Made by a program: the position numbers and the translations under genes. Shown here piece by piece: positions 8,562 to 16,579 of a DNA stretch of 64,000 bases; position 1 is the stretch's first letter, and each line of letters opens with the position of its first letter. Origin of the DNA: DASTDH01 sp035601575. GTDB taxonomy: Bacteria; Verrucomicrobiota; Verrucomicrobiia; Chthoniobacterales; JAFAMB01. The notes beneath the pieces are model-generated. The model was not told where the DNA came from, did not search any database, and saw only the letters and a list, made by a program, of their open reading frames with translations. The stretch is from the NCBI GenBank assembly GCA_035601575.1, contig DATNNZ010000323.1, positions 1 to 64,000 of the forward strand, written 5' to 3'.

Positions 8562-9242
8562 TCACCCGGCGTCGAATTCGTCGAGGGAGCGCGCACAGTC
8601 GGTTAAATCCTGCACGATCAGATCCGGTTCGATGCCCCATGGATCCAGAACCTGATCTGGATTTCGGCGTACCCAGACGGCGCGAAGACCGGCAGACTTT
8701 GCGCCGATCACGTCCCATCCGTTGCTGGAAATCAGCCAAACGCTCCGCGCTTCCCTAGCAACGCGCCGGAGGAGAAAGGAATAGACCGCCGGGCTCGGTT
8801 TGAATGTGCGCACCTCATCCACGCTGATGATATCCCCGAAAAAGCCAATGAGATTCGCGAAGCGTAATATCTTCTCGACTGCGGCGCGCGTTCCGTTCGA
8901 AAAGGCCACGCAGTAATTTTTCTGGTTGGACAGTAGCGGCAAGGCAGCCACGACGTCACTAAATGCCGGCAACCGAAGCTGGGCATCCAGCAGCCCTTGC
9001 TTCGCCTGATCGGTTAATCCCGCTTTCAGTTCGGCATTTGCATAGTCGAGCGCTTGCCGGCTGCATTCGCCGAATTCCACGTAGTTCTGCATCAGACCAC
9101 GCCGAAATGCATACTCAACAGTTTTTTCGCGCCAACGAACAAGCAATGAAGAAGACTTCGCTCCAAGAAACGGCTCCACAGCATCTCGGATCCCGTGGAT
9201 ATCCACGAGCGTTCCGTACACGTCAAAGGCAAGGACACGCAT
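8562..9242 (-). CDS. HAD-superfamily hydrolase, haloacid dehalogenase type II
   Basis: A 226-residue hydrolase of the L-2-haloacid dehalogenase type. It has the nucleophile aspartate in AFDVYGTLVD (Asp7), the second motif FSNGT, the lysine motif FKPSPAVYS, and the last motif SSNGWDVIGAKSAGLRAVW. These are the four HAD motifs in the form seen in type II dehalogenases, which remove halide from 2-haloalkanoic acids; many homologues have other or unknown substrates. The ATG at 9242 starts two residues before the conserved strand. An upstream in-frame ATG at 9302 would add 20 unconserved residues. It faces away from the TPR gene. Confidence 0.85.
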   Translation of the reverse strand: MRVLAFDVYGTLVDIHGIRDAVEPFLGAKSSSLLVRWREKTVEYAFRRGLMQNYVEFGECSRQALDYANAELKAGLTDQAKQGLLDAQLRLPAFSDVVAALPLLSNQKNYCVAFSNGTRAAVEKILRFANLIGFFGDIISVDEVRTFKPSPAVYSFLLRRVAREARSVWLISSNGWDVIGAKSAGLRAVWVRRNPDQVLDPWGIEPDLIVQDLTDCARSLDEFDAG

Positions 9243-9694
9243 GCTTGAACTATGGAGCCGATGCCAAAAGCCCGTTAACAGAAATCTGCGTCCTTCAAGC
9301 ACTTGAGTGTCGATTTGCTTGAGTCGATCTGCGTCGAAGATCTTTCACCTTTTCGCCAGCGCGGCACAATTCCCTTTAACCGAGCGCAATCAATCGTCAA
9401 TCGAGGCATTGCATCCTCTGTGCTTGGCTTTTGAGTTGGTCATCACCGGCATTTCTAATTTTTTCAAGACCCAGTAAAAAAAATTCCGATTCCTATATTT
9501 TCCCGGAGTCGACAACCGCAGCGGAACGAGCTGGAAGACAAACTTTCGCAGGTCCAATCTGAGATCCGCTTGCAAAAAGGTTTTTTTGCAGCGAAACATG
9601 TTCAGCCAGGCGCCGCGTCCTTAACGTCGGTTTGGTGGATCGCGTTCGTCCCAAGAAACTATTTGCTGCTCCCCCCGCTTCTTCTGCTGCCTTT
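9243..9694. other. 452-base spacer between divergent genes
   Basis: This spacer separates the minus-strand HAD gene from the plus-strand TIR-like/TPR gene and must hold both promoters. It contains A/T runs (for example around 9457-9487 and 9580-9588) in otherwise mixed sequence. No further gene, tandem repeat or strong hairpin was seen. Confidence 0.4.
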
Positions 9695-12205
9695 ATGTCC
9701 ATGCCGGTCTATCGCATCCTGATGTCGTCGCGAGATGACGCTCGATCCGAATGCGAGCGAGTTGGTGAAATAGTAAGGCGGGTTGGCGAAGACTACCGCG
9801 AAGAGATTAGTCTCGAACTTCTTTTCCACCGGAATCACGGGAGCACCGCCAACAGTTTCTCAATCGACACTCATGAAGCGTTCGATTTGGTCGTGTGTCT
9901 GATTGACGAGCGGTGCCGGGACACTGGCACAGCCCCGGAGGCATCGGACATGCAAACAATCGGAAATGCCGACACCGACGCGACGACGCATACCACCCAG
10001 ATCGGACGCATCCCTGATTTTCTGTTATTTACAAGGGAGTCCGAAATTATCGGCCAAACGCCAATGGCCGGACCCGAGGCAAACAATTCCGGGTGGAACG
10101 CGCTCGAACGCTTTTTGCAGGACTGGAAGAAATATGGTGTTAATCGTCAAGGCGACTTTACCACCAGCATCAATCGCTATCGCGATACGGAAGAGTTCGA
10201 GCAGACATTCGAGCGAGTGTTGCGCCAAAAATGCCGTCAACGCTCCGCGCAACCAGTTATCGAGCATCTCTTCCCGCAAGGTGAAGCGTTGACTCAGACC
10301 GATCACTTCTTTCACCGTTTTGGCGAAGCGCTGAGCATGGATGTCCGCTCGTATGTGTATGACTGGATTTGGCAGATCCGGATTCAGGGCCGGAAAGAGC
10401 GCCGCTTTGTCGCAAAAACCGTCTTTACAATCAGTGGCGCGCTGATAGCAGCAGTCATTTTTGGTTCCGTCAGCTTTCATCGCTACCATCATTTTGAAGA
10501 TGCGCACCGGGTGGCAGTCGCTCAAAAAAGCGAAGCTCAACGGCAAATGCGGCAAGCTGTGAACGCTCGGTATCGTGCTGAGTCAATGGTTCACACGATC
10601 GTCGCTGATATTGGAAACAACCTCATTCCGGTGCGCCGAATGGATCTGCTCGACGGCGCCCTTCGAGGGGTCGAGTCCTACAACCAAGAGATCGGGGGCA
10701 ATCCGCATGATCAACCGATCTCAGCATTGCGTGTCGCCGCCTTGGACGATCAGGCCGATCTGCTTCGAGACGAAGGAAAACTGGAGGCAGCCGTCAGTTC
10801 AAGACGAGAGGCGTGTGAAATTATACGCCAATTCATCAAAGAAGGTCAGGAGCGCACGCGCTGGTCTGATCACCTGGCTCAAGAGATGCAGACGATAGGC
10901 GACATCCAGGTCTCGCTCAAGAGCCCGGATCCAGCAATTTCATCGTACAAGGGCGCCACCGATCAACTGCAAGAATTAGTCGATCAAAGTCCCGAGAATC
11001 TCCCTTGGAAGAACCGGTTGGCGGTGACTTTGCACAAGCTTGGGACGATCTATTTCAGCGAAAACGATTGGTCGAAAGCCATCGGATCTTATCAGCGAGA
11101 GCGCAGGATTTTACAGACTCTGACTGGGAAACAGCCGAACGATTCTGCCCGTTGGCTTTTGTTGTCCGATGTTTTTAATCGACTAGGTGAACTCTACGTG
11201 AACGTAGGCGCTCCCGAGCAAGCGACGACCTCGTACAAGGGAGCGCTCGACGTCGCCAGAAAGCTCACCGATCTCAACCCCGGAGACATCCAGCTTCGTC
11301 GAAATTTGTTAGCCTGTCTGGAGCGAACCGGATATGCTCTGGAAGCCGAAGGCAAACTCCCGGAAGCGCTCGACCTCTACAATGAGCAGTTAGACAGCGT
11401 ACAAAAATCGCTGAGCGAAGAACTGACGAACAACGAATTGCGCCGGGACGTGTCGATTAGCCTTGACCACATCGGTGGCGTCTTACGCGCCGAAGGACGC
11501 CCGCAAGCCGCATTGAAGTACTATCAGCAATCTCTGGAAATAACTCAACGAATGGCCGATGAGGATCCGGCTAATCGCACCCGGCAACGGGATCTTGCGC
11601 TTGGGCTCGTCAATTTGGGGAGTATCCAGGCTGACCTCGAGCGTCCGGAAGATGCACTAAAAACTTCCGAGTCCGGCCATGCCATTTTTCAGAAGCTGCG
11701 CGACGAAGAACCGGATAACTCGGCTTACCAAAGTGATTTGGCGGTCTGCTTGGGTCGCTTGGGAGATCTTCTGAAAGCGGACGGGCAACTCGACAAGGCT
11801 CTCCAATATTATGTCGACTCGCTCCAGATCTCTCAAAAGCTTACCCAATCGGATCAGAACAACAGTCTGTGGTGCCAGGATTTCGCGCTGGCGCTGCAAC
11901 GCGTAGGTGAAACTCTAATTGCCCTGGAAAAGCCTCAAGACGGACTCAAGGACTACCAACAAAGCTGTGAGATCTTTGAACGTCTACTTGAGTCCAACCG
12001 AGCTAATCCTGCTTGGCAAGAGTTTTTGGCCAACGGATATTTGCAGTCTGCGAAAATCCTGCAACGCCAAGATAAGGATGCTCAGGTTGCACCTAATCTC
12101 GTCCGTTGCCTAGAAATGCTACGAGAGTTGCAAGGTTCGGAGCAACTGGACGACTTCGGTGTTTCTCTGCTCGGAGAGACCGAACAGATTCTGGCCAGGC
12201 AGTAG
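9695..12205 (+). CDS. membrane protein with TIR-like N-terminal domain and TPR repeats
   Basis: About 836 residues from ATG 9695 (a TTG at 9632 would add 21). Residues 1-200 open with VYRILMSSRDDARSECERV and contain AFDLVVCLIDER and IPDFLLFTRES, the pattern of DUF4062/TIR-like domains at the front of bacterial receptor-like proteins. One membrane helix follows (FTISGALIAAVIFGSVSF, about 250-270), then a coiled coil. Next comes a segment ending NLIPVRRMDLLDGAL, which matches the DLRxKLxPVGRLDLL linker often found before TPRs in kinase- or TIR-linked proteins. The rest (about 340-830) is an array of roughly 54-residue TPR-like units. The cytosolic N-terminus and repeat array suggest sensing or scaffolding. 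No NTPase or nuclease motif is visible, and the role is unknown. Confidence 0.7.
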   Translation: MSMPVYRILMSSRDDARSECERVGEIVRRVGEDYREEISLELLFHRNHGSTANSFSIDTHEAFDLVVCLIDERCRDTGTAPEASDMQTIGNADTDATTHTTQIGRIPDFLLFTRESEIIGQTPMAGPEANNSGWNALERFLQDWKKYGVNRQGDFTTSINRYRDTEEFEQTFERVLRQKCRQRSAQPVIEHLFPQGEALTQTDHFFHRFGEALSMDVRSYVYDWIWQIRIQGRKERRFVAKTVFTISGALIAAVIFGSVSFHRYHHFEDAHRVAVAQKSEAQRQMRQAVNARYRAESMVHTIVADIGNNLIPVRRMDLLDGALRGVESYNQEIGGNPHDQPISALRVAALDDQADLLRDEGKLEAAVSSRREACEIIRQFIKEGQERTRWSDHLAQEMQTIGDIQVSLKSPDPAISSYKGATDQLQELVDQSPENLPWKNRLAVTLHKLGTIYFSENDWSKAIGSYQRERRILQTLTGKQPNDSARWLLLSDVFNRLGELYVNVGAPEQATTSYKGALDVARKLTDLNPGDIQLRRNLLACLERTGYALEAEGKLPEALDLYNEQLDSVQKSLSEELTNNELRRDVSISLDHIGGVLRAEGRPQAALKYYQQSLEITQRMADEDPANRTRQRDLALGLVNLGSIQADLERPEDALKTSESGHAIFQKLRDEEPDNSAYQSDLAVCLGRLGDLLKADGQLDKALQYYVDSLQISQKLTQSDQNNSLWCQDFALALQRVGETLIALEKPQDGLKDYQQSCEIFERLLESNRANPAWQEFLANGYLQSAKILQRQDKDAQVAPNLVRCLEMLRELQGSEQLDDFGVSLLGETEQILARQ

Positions 12206-12435
12206 GCTGTCCGAGAGTCGGCGATCGCTCATTTTGACAGGGCGAAAGCCTGTAAGCAGTGACTTACGAATTGTGCACGCTGTCTTATGGCCCTTCGGGC
12301 CAACAGACGGAGGCGGCAATCGCGATTCACAATCCGCGGGCGCTTCGAGGACAACCTGCCGCCATAATCTCGCCAGCAATAGCAACGCCCCAGCCGGACA
12401 GCGGCGGGAGCGCGACGACGGCTCCAGGAGAACCA
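12206..12435. other. spacer with small hairpin between convergent genes
   Basis: The spacer lies between two genes that end towards each other. It holds a tight hairpin, TGGCCC-TTC-GGGCCA, at 12288-12302, flanked by CTGT and ACAG that could extend the stem across an internal loop. No T-run follows, so a terminator role is only possible. No gene is seen. Confidence 0.35.
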
Positions 12436-12840
12436 CTAATAGGTTACGATTCTGGGAAGCTGCTTGGACTCTTCGACCCAACGCTGAACGGTGGATATCC
12501 CCGGAAGCAAACGCACTTGGTGTTTCTTCTCATTGCTCGCTTTGAGCGCGGCGTGCAGATGATCCGGCCTGCGCTGAGCAAGTTCGACAACAGAATCAAC
12601 GCCCGAGGCTTGTAACAGTTCCGCATATTGCCGACCAATTCCTTTCACTCGGAATAAATCGGCTTGATTGACCCACTTTAAAATGTGGTGCTCGGCAAAT
12701 CCGGTTTTCTTCGCCAGTTCCAGGCGGTGCTTCGGACTCGATCCGGCTTGCAACAACTGTTCTGCGGTTTTGATTCCTTCAGCTTCTAACTTCTTGGTGT
12801 GGGAAACTCCAATACCTTCTATTTTGTTGATGTGACTCAT
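12436..12840 (-). CDS. helix-hairpin-helix (DUF4332-like) protein
   Basis: A 134-residue soluble protein made of helix-hairpin-helix-like units. The N-terminus reads INKIEGIGVSHTKKLEAEGI, then TAEQLLQAG, and a second unit has FRVKGIGRQYAELLQASGV followed by VVELAQRRPDHLHAAL. The I-x-G-I-G hairpins are the features used for non-specific DNA binding in this class, and the overall pattern fits DUF4332. Its specific role is unknown. I prefer the ATG at 12840 (MSHINKIEG) over one at 12888 because the extra 16 residues lack family character. Confidence 0.75.
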   Translation of the reverse strand: MSHINKIEGIGVSHTKKLEAEGIKTAEQLLQAGSSPKHRLELAKKTGFAEHHILKWVNQADLFRVKGIGRQYAELLQASGVDSVVELAQRRPDHLHAALKASNEKKHQVRLLPGISTVQRWVEESKQLPRIVTY

Positions 12841-12987
12841 GTTCTGGGGTTTGCGCTCAGTATGACAAACTCCAGAAGTATCTGCCAAACGCGTTTATTG
12901 GCAGTCTCGGAAAATTATGGCTCTTCTTGCGGCTCAACCATCTATTGTCGACAAGGTGCGACGTATGGTTAGCTTAACACTTTCAGA

Positions 12988-14517
12988 ATGAAGATTAAAC
13001 GCGCCCTCCTGTCGGTCTCGAATAAGTCCGGACTCGTTCCCTTTGCTCAACGCCTGAGCAAAATGGGCGTGGAAATCGTATCGACCGGCGGAACGGCAGC
13101 CCTCCTAAAAAAAGAAGGAGTCGCTCATGTGGAAATGGAACAGTTTACCGGCTTCCCGGAAATCCTTGGTGGCCGGGTAAAGACACTTCATCCGAAGGTG
13201 CACGGAGGATTGCTGTTCGTTCGGAATGACCCGGACCATCAGCAGCAAGTCGAGACCAATCAGATCGAGCCAATCGATCTGGTGGTCGTTAACCTTTATC
13301 CTTTCGAGGCGACCATTAATAAACCGGAAGTGAAGCTGGAGGAAGCAATCGAAAAGATCGATATTGGCGGTCCATCAATGCTCCGGAGCGCGGCCAAGAA
13401 TTACCGTTTTGTAACGGTCGTGACGGATCCCGCCGACTACAGTCTGGTTTTAGAGGAACTCGACCTGCACCATGGCGAAACGACGCTGGCTTTGCGCGAA
13501 CAGCTGGCCATCAAGGTCTTTCTGACCACCTCCCGATACGATACCGTGATCGCGAGTTATCTAAACCGCGAGCAGGCGACATCCGGATCCTACGCGGTGT
13601 CGCTCCCGTTGGAGATGCGGCTACGCTACGGGGAAAATCCGCATCAGAGTGCCTCCCTTTACGGTCGTTTTGGCGACTATTTTCAGAAGCTGCACGGGAA
13701 GGAACTTTCCTATAACAATATTATCGATATCGACGCTGCCGCCGGGCTCATCCGTGAATTTGTTGAGCCGACGGTTGCCATCCTGAAGCACACCAATCCA
13801 TGCGGCGTGGGATCTGATCAAGACCTCCGGGAGGCGTGGCTAAAGGCCTTTGCGACGGATAAACAGGCACCGTTTGGAGGCATCATTGCCTGCAACCGTC
13901 CGCTGACTGAGCCATTGGCCCGAGCTATTTCCGAAATATTTAGTGAAGTGATTATCGCGCCGGAGTTTGAACCCGAGGCCCGCGCTTTACTGCAGAAGAA
14001 AAAGAATCTTCGTCTCATTAAAATGTCCGACTGGTTCGAGTCCACTCGATCAGAACCGGGTGTGCGTTCGGTGATCGGTGGGATGCTCGTGCAAGAGAAG
14101 GATTGGGGAGAACTACATGAGCCGGAGCGACGAGTCGTTTCGCAACGACCGCCGACCGCCGATGAAATGAAGGCCATGTTATTCGGCTGGAAAATTGTCA
14201 GACACGTAAAGTCCAACGCCATTGTTTATGCCGCCAAAGATCGCACGGTCGGTATCGGCGCTGGTCAGATGGCGCGTGTCGACTCCTCACGGATTGCGAT
14301 CTGGAAAGCAGGTGAAGCGGGCCTTTCCTTGAAGGGCAGTGCAATCGCAAGTGACGCGTTTTTCCCATTTGCGGATGGATTGATTGCTGCCTCGGAGGCA
14401 GGGGCAACCGCAGTCATTCAGCCGGGGGGCTCGGTCCGCGACAATGAGATCATTCAAGCGGCCAACGATCGTCAAATGACGATGGTCTTTACCGGCATCA
14501 GACACTTCCGACACTAG
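12988..14517 (+). CDS. purH: bifunctional AICAR formyltransferase/IMP cyclohydrolase
   Basis: Catalyses the last two steps of IMP synthesis: formylation of AICAR with 10-formyl-tetrahydrofolate, then ring closure. Residues 1-150 form the MGS-like IMP cyclohydrolase domain (KRALLSVSNKSGLVPFAQ, then GGRVKTLHPKVHGG). The transformylase part holds RYGENPHQSA and the active-site Lys-His pair in ILKHTNPCGV, then GGIIACNRPL. The C-terminus is the usual MTMVFTGIRHFRH. At 509 residues it is complete. The stop codon overlaps the left arm of a strong hairpin. purD lies 34 kb away, so purine genes are not clustered. Confidence 0.98.
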   Translation: MKIKRALLSVSNKSGLVPFAQRLSKMGVEIVSTGGTAALLKKEGVAHVEMEQFTGFPEILGGRVKTLHPKVHGGLLFVRNDPDHQQQVETNQIEPIDLVVVNLYPFEATINKPEVKLEEAIEKIDIGGPSMLRSAAKNYRFVTVVTDPADYSLVLEELDLHHGETTLALREQLAIKVFLTTSRYDTVIASYLNREQATSGSYAVSLPLEMRLRYGENPHQSASLYGRFGDYFQKLHGKELSYNNIIDIDAAAGLIREFVEPTVAILKHTNPCGVGSDQDLREAWLKAFATDKQAPFGGIIACNRPLTEPLARAISEIFSEVIIAPEFEPEARALLQKKKNLRLIKMSDWFESTRSEPGVRSVIGGMLVQEKDWGELHEPERRVVSQRPPTADEMKAMLFGWKIVRHVKSNAIVYAAKDRTVGIGAGQMARVDSSRIAIWKAGEAGLSLKGSAIASDAFFPFADGLIAASEAGATAVIQPGGSVRDNEIIQAANDRQMTMVFTGIRHFRH

Positions 14518-14563
14518 CATGGAAATCTCACTAGCGCTTACGGCGCCAGTGAGATTTCCATGC
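14517..14563. repeat. near-perfect hairpin between purH and pdxJ
   Basis: A perfect 16-bp inverted repeat pairs GCATGGAAATCTCACT (14517-14532) with AGTGAGATTTCCATGC (14548-14563). Inside it, GCGC (14534-14537) pairs with GCGC (14543-14546) across one A/C mismatch, leaving a 5-base loop (TTACG). The whole structure is a 20-pair hairpin starting at the last base of the purH stop codon and ending 9 bases before the pdxJ ATG. No T-run follows. It may attenuate read-through into pdxJ or be a small mobile inverted repeat. Confidence 0.8.
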
Positions 14564-14572
14564 TTACGTTGT

Positions 14573-15316
14573 ATGCTGAAACTAGGTGTAAATATTGATC
14601 ACGTCGCAACGCTGCGCCAAGCGCGCTACGTTGGAATGACCGACTCTCCCAATTGTGAGCCCGATCTCATCGCGGCTGCATCCATCTGCGAGCGTGCTGG
14701 CGCCAGCGGTATCACCGTCCACCTCCGGGCCGATCGGCGCCACATACTAGACCAAGATGTCTTTCGGCTGCGCGCCAGCTTGGTTACGAAGCTGAATTTG
14801 GAAATGGGAAATACGCCCGAAATTATTGATACGGCGATTCGCGTTTTGCCGGATGACGTTTGTCTTGTCCCCGAAAACCGGCTAGAAATAACCACGGAAG
14901 GCGGGTTAGACGCTGTGCGTCAGGCAAAATCTCTTCGAAAAACGGTCGAGCGTCTTCAGGCCGCCGGCATCCGCGTAAGTATGTTCATCGAGCCTAAGGC
15001 CGAACAGATCGAGGCAGCAGCCAACCTTGGCGCTCAAGTGGTGGAACTCCATACCGGAGCATACTCCAACGCACTGGATGATTTTCGCGCCGACGAACTA
15101 GATCGGCTCGAGGCGGCGGCTCGCCGGGCGGAGGAAAAAGGACTGGTCATAAATGCCGGCCATGGGATCAACTACGAAAACGTACACCCGCTCCTCGCGA
15201 TTCATGGCTGGAATGAGTTTAACATCGGTCATTCCATAGTTTCGCGTGCGCTCTTCGTCGGTTTGGAAAATGCGGTTCGTGAAATGGTGCAGAAACTAGC
15301 TTCCGGAAAGCAGTGA
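14573..15316 (+). CDS. pdxJ: pyridoxine 5'-phosphate synthase
   Basis: Condenses 3-amino-2-oxopropyl phosphate with deoxyxylulose 5-phosphate to make pyridoxine 5'-phosphate, the deoxyxylulose-dependent vitamin B6 route. The start reads KLGVNIDHVATLRQARY, a signature of the family. The TIM barrel continues with ITVHLRADRRHI, CLVPE (catalytic Glu), SMFIEPK, ELHTGAYS and NAGHGINYENV. At 247 residues it is full length. The ATG at 14573 is chosen because the in-frame ATG at 14519 would place coding sequence across the hairpin. It overlaps acpS by 4 bases. Confidence 0.97.
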   Translation: MLKLGVNIDHVATLRQARYVGMTDSPNCEPDLIAAASICERAGASGITVHLRADRRHILDQDVFRLRASLVTKLNLEMGNTPEIIDTAIRVLPDDVCLVPENRLEITTEGGLDAVRQAKSLRKTVERLQAAGIRVSMFIEPKAEQIEAAANLGAQVVELHTGAYSNALDDFRADELDRLEAAARRAEEKGLVINAGHGINYENVHPLLAIHGWNEFNIGHSIVSRALFVGLENAVREMVQKLASGKQ

Positions 15317-15705
15317 CAGTATTTGGTATTGGGATCGACGTGGTCGAGAACTCACGGATCGCTGATCTGATTCGGAGTCACGGTCAGCGTTTTCTAGATC
15401 GCGTCTATCAGCCCGGCGAGATCGAATACTGTCGATCGATGCGAGACCCGGCACCCCATTTTGCTGCCCGCTTTGCTGCCAAAGAAGCTATCTCGAAGGC
15501 ATTCGGAACCGGATTTGCCCACCGCATCAATTGGCGCGATATCGAGGTCCGCAGAAAGGCAAGCGGCGAACCGTTCGTTGTGCTCCATGCCGGCGCGGCG
15601 GAGCTAGCCAACCGACTGAACATTGAGACCGTCTTAGTTAGCCTTAGCCATTCGCAAGCATACGCCGTCGCCAATGCGCTGCTGTTAAAGAGTGCGAACC
15701 AATAG
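15313..15705 (+). CDS. acpS: holo-[acyl-carrier-protein] synthase
   Basis: Transfers 4'-phosphopantetheine from coenzyme A to acyl carrier protein for fatty acid synthesis. The 130-residue protein has the two family motifs: FGIGIDVVENSRI with the metal-binding aspartate, and RFAAKEAISKAFGTG with the paired Glu-Lys. The GTG start at 15313 overlaps the TGA of pdxJ in the GTGA arrangement, which indicates translational coupling. The pdxJ-acpS pair is conserved in many bacteria. Confidence 0.96.
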   Translation: MTVFGIGIDVVENSRIADLIRSHGQRFLDRVYQPGEIEYCRSMRDPAPHFAARFAAKEAISKAFGTGFAHRINWRDIEVRRKASGEPFVVLHAGAAELANRLNIETVLVSLSHSQAYAVANALLLKSANQ

Positions 15706-15729
15706 GCAGTCCCCCAGAGTACCTTCTCC

Positions 15730-16461
15730 ATGCCGTCGGATTACAAAGTTAAAATTGAAGTGTTCGAAGGACCGCTGGATCTCCTTCTTTATCTAATCAA
15801 AAAGGAAGAGGTCGATATTTATTCGGTCTCGATCGAACGGATCACCGGTCAATACCTTGAATATCTCGATACCTTCCGAATGCTGGATCTCGAGATTGCC
15901 GGCGAGTTCGTCGTAATGGCGGCCACGCTCATCTATATCAAGAGCCGGAGCTTGCTTCCCGTGCATCAACAGCCGCCGGAAGCCGATGCCGAAGAGGAAG
16001 ATCCCAGATGGGATCTAATCCGGCAGCTGATTGAATATAAGAAATTCAAGGACGCCGCTTTGCAGCTTCATCAAAGAGAGCTGCTGCAGGAAGGATTCAT
16101 TCCACGGATTCCGGAAAAGCCTGAGTTCGATGAACAAGAAACCCTTCTCCAAAGCGAAGTCGGCATTTTCGATTTAATTAGTGCGTTCCAGAAGGTGCTG
16201 AAAAAGCTCGAAGTCCGTCGCGAAGATCTCCGCGAGATTTTTGAAGAAAATTTCACCGTTTCCGACAAGATCGACTTTATCATCCGCACCACTAGCGCGA
16301 ACCAACGAATCGCATTTTCCGAACTATTCGCTTCGGCCGCAAGTCGCACCGAGATTGTTGTCACTTTTCTTGCTTTGCTTGAGCTAATCCGCTTGAAGCA
16401 GTTACGAGTCACGCAGGACGCACCATTTTCTGAAATCGATATCGAACGAATAATCGTCTGA
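15730..16461 (+). CDS. scpA: segregation and condensation protein A
   Basis: The kleisin subunit of the SMC-ScpA-ScpB condensin that compacts and segregates the chromosome. The N-terminus KIEVFEGPLDLLLYLIKKEE and VDIYSVSIERITGQYLEY form the helical domain that contacts the SMC neck. The C-terminal winged helix contains TFLALLELIRLKQLRVTQD, followed by the short FSEIDIERI end. At 243 residues it is complete. scpB is present but lies about 11 kb downstream, on the same strand. Confidence 0.95.
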   Translation: MPSDYKVKIEVFEGPLDLLLYLIKKEEVDIYSVSIERITGQYLEYLDTFRMLDLEIAGEFVVMAATLIYIKSRSLLPVHQQPPEADAEEEDPRWDLIRQLIEYKKFKDAALQLHQRELLQEGFIPRIPEKPEFDEQETLLQSEVGIFDLISAFQKVLKKLEVRREDLREIFEENFTVSDKIDFIIRTTSANQRIAFSELFASAASRTEIVVTFLALLELIRLKQLRVTQDAPFSEIDIERIIV

Positions 16462-16498
16462 GATACCGTCACCATGGAGGGTCCGACTGTGAGACATC

Positions 16499-16540
16499 AT
16501 GACAAATTTGTCATCGCAGCTCTGGCGAGATTGTCATGAT
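16499..16540 (+). promoter_or_regulatory. CusR/CopR-like operator palindrome plus half-site
   Basis: A perfect 16-bp palindrome, ATGACAAATTTGTCAT, lies at 16499-16514, about 65 bases before the first pump gene. A second half-site, ATTGTCATGAT, follows at 16530-16540. The palindrome fits the core ATGACAANNTTGTCAT known for the enterobacterial CusR/CopR-type response regulator box. The OmpR-type regulator encoded at 22177 is the natural candidate to bind it. Binding and the metal signal are inferred, not shown. Confidence 0.6.
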
Positions 16541-16579
16541 CGCCGTTGAGTTTGGGGCTGTTGAGCCCGCTAAGGAACC

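Noticed and set aside
14519..14572. Upstream ATG for pdxJ at 14519
   Set aside because: It would start inside the hairpin and add 18 residues absent from the family.
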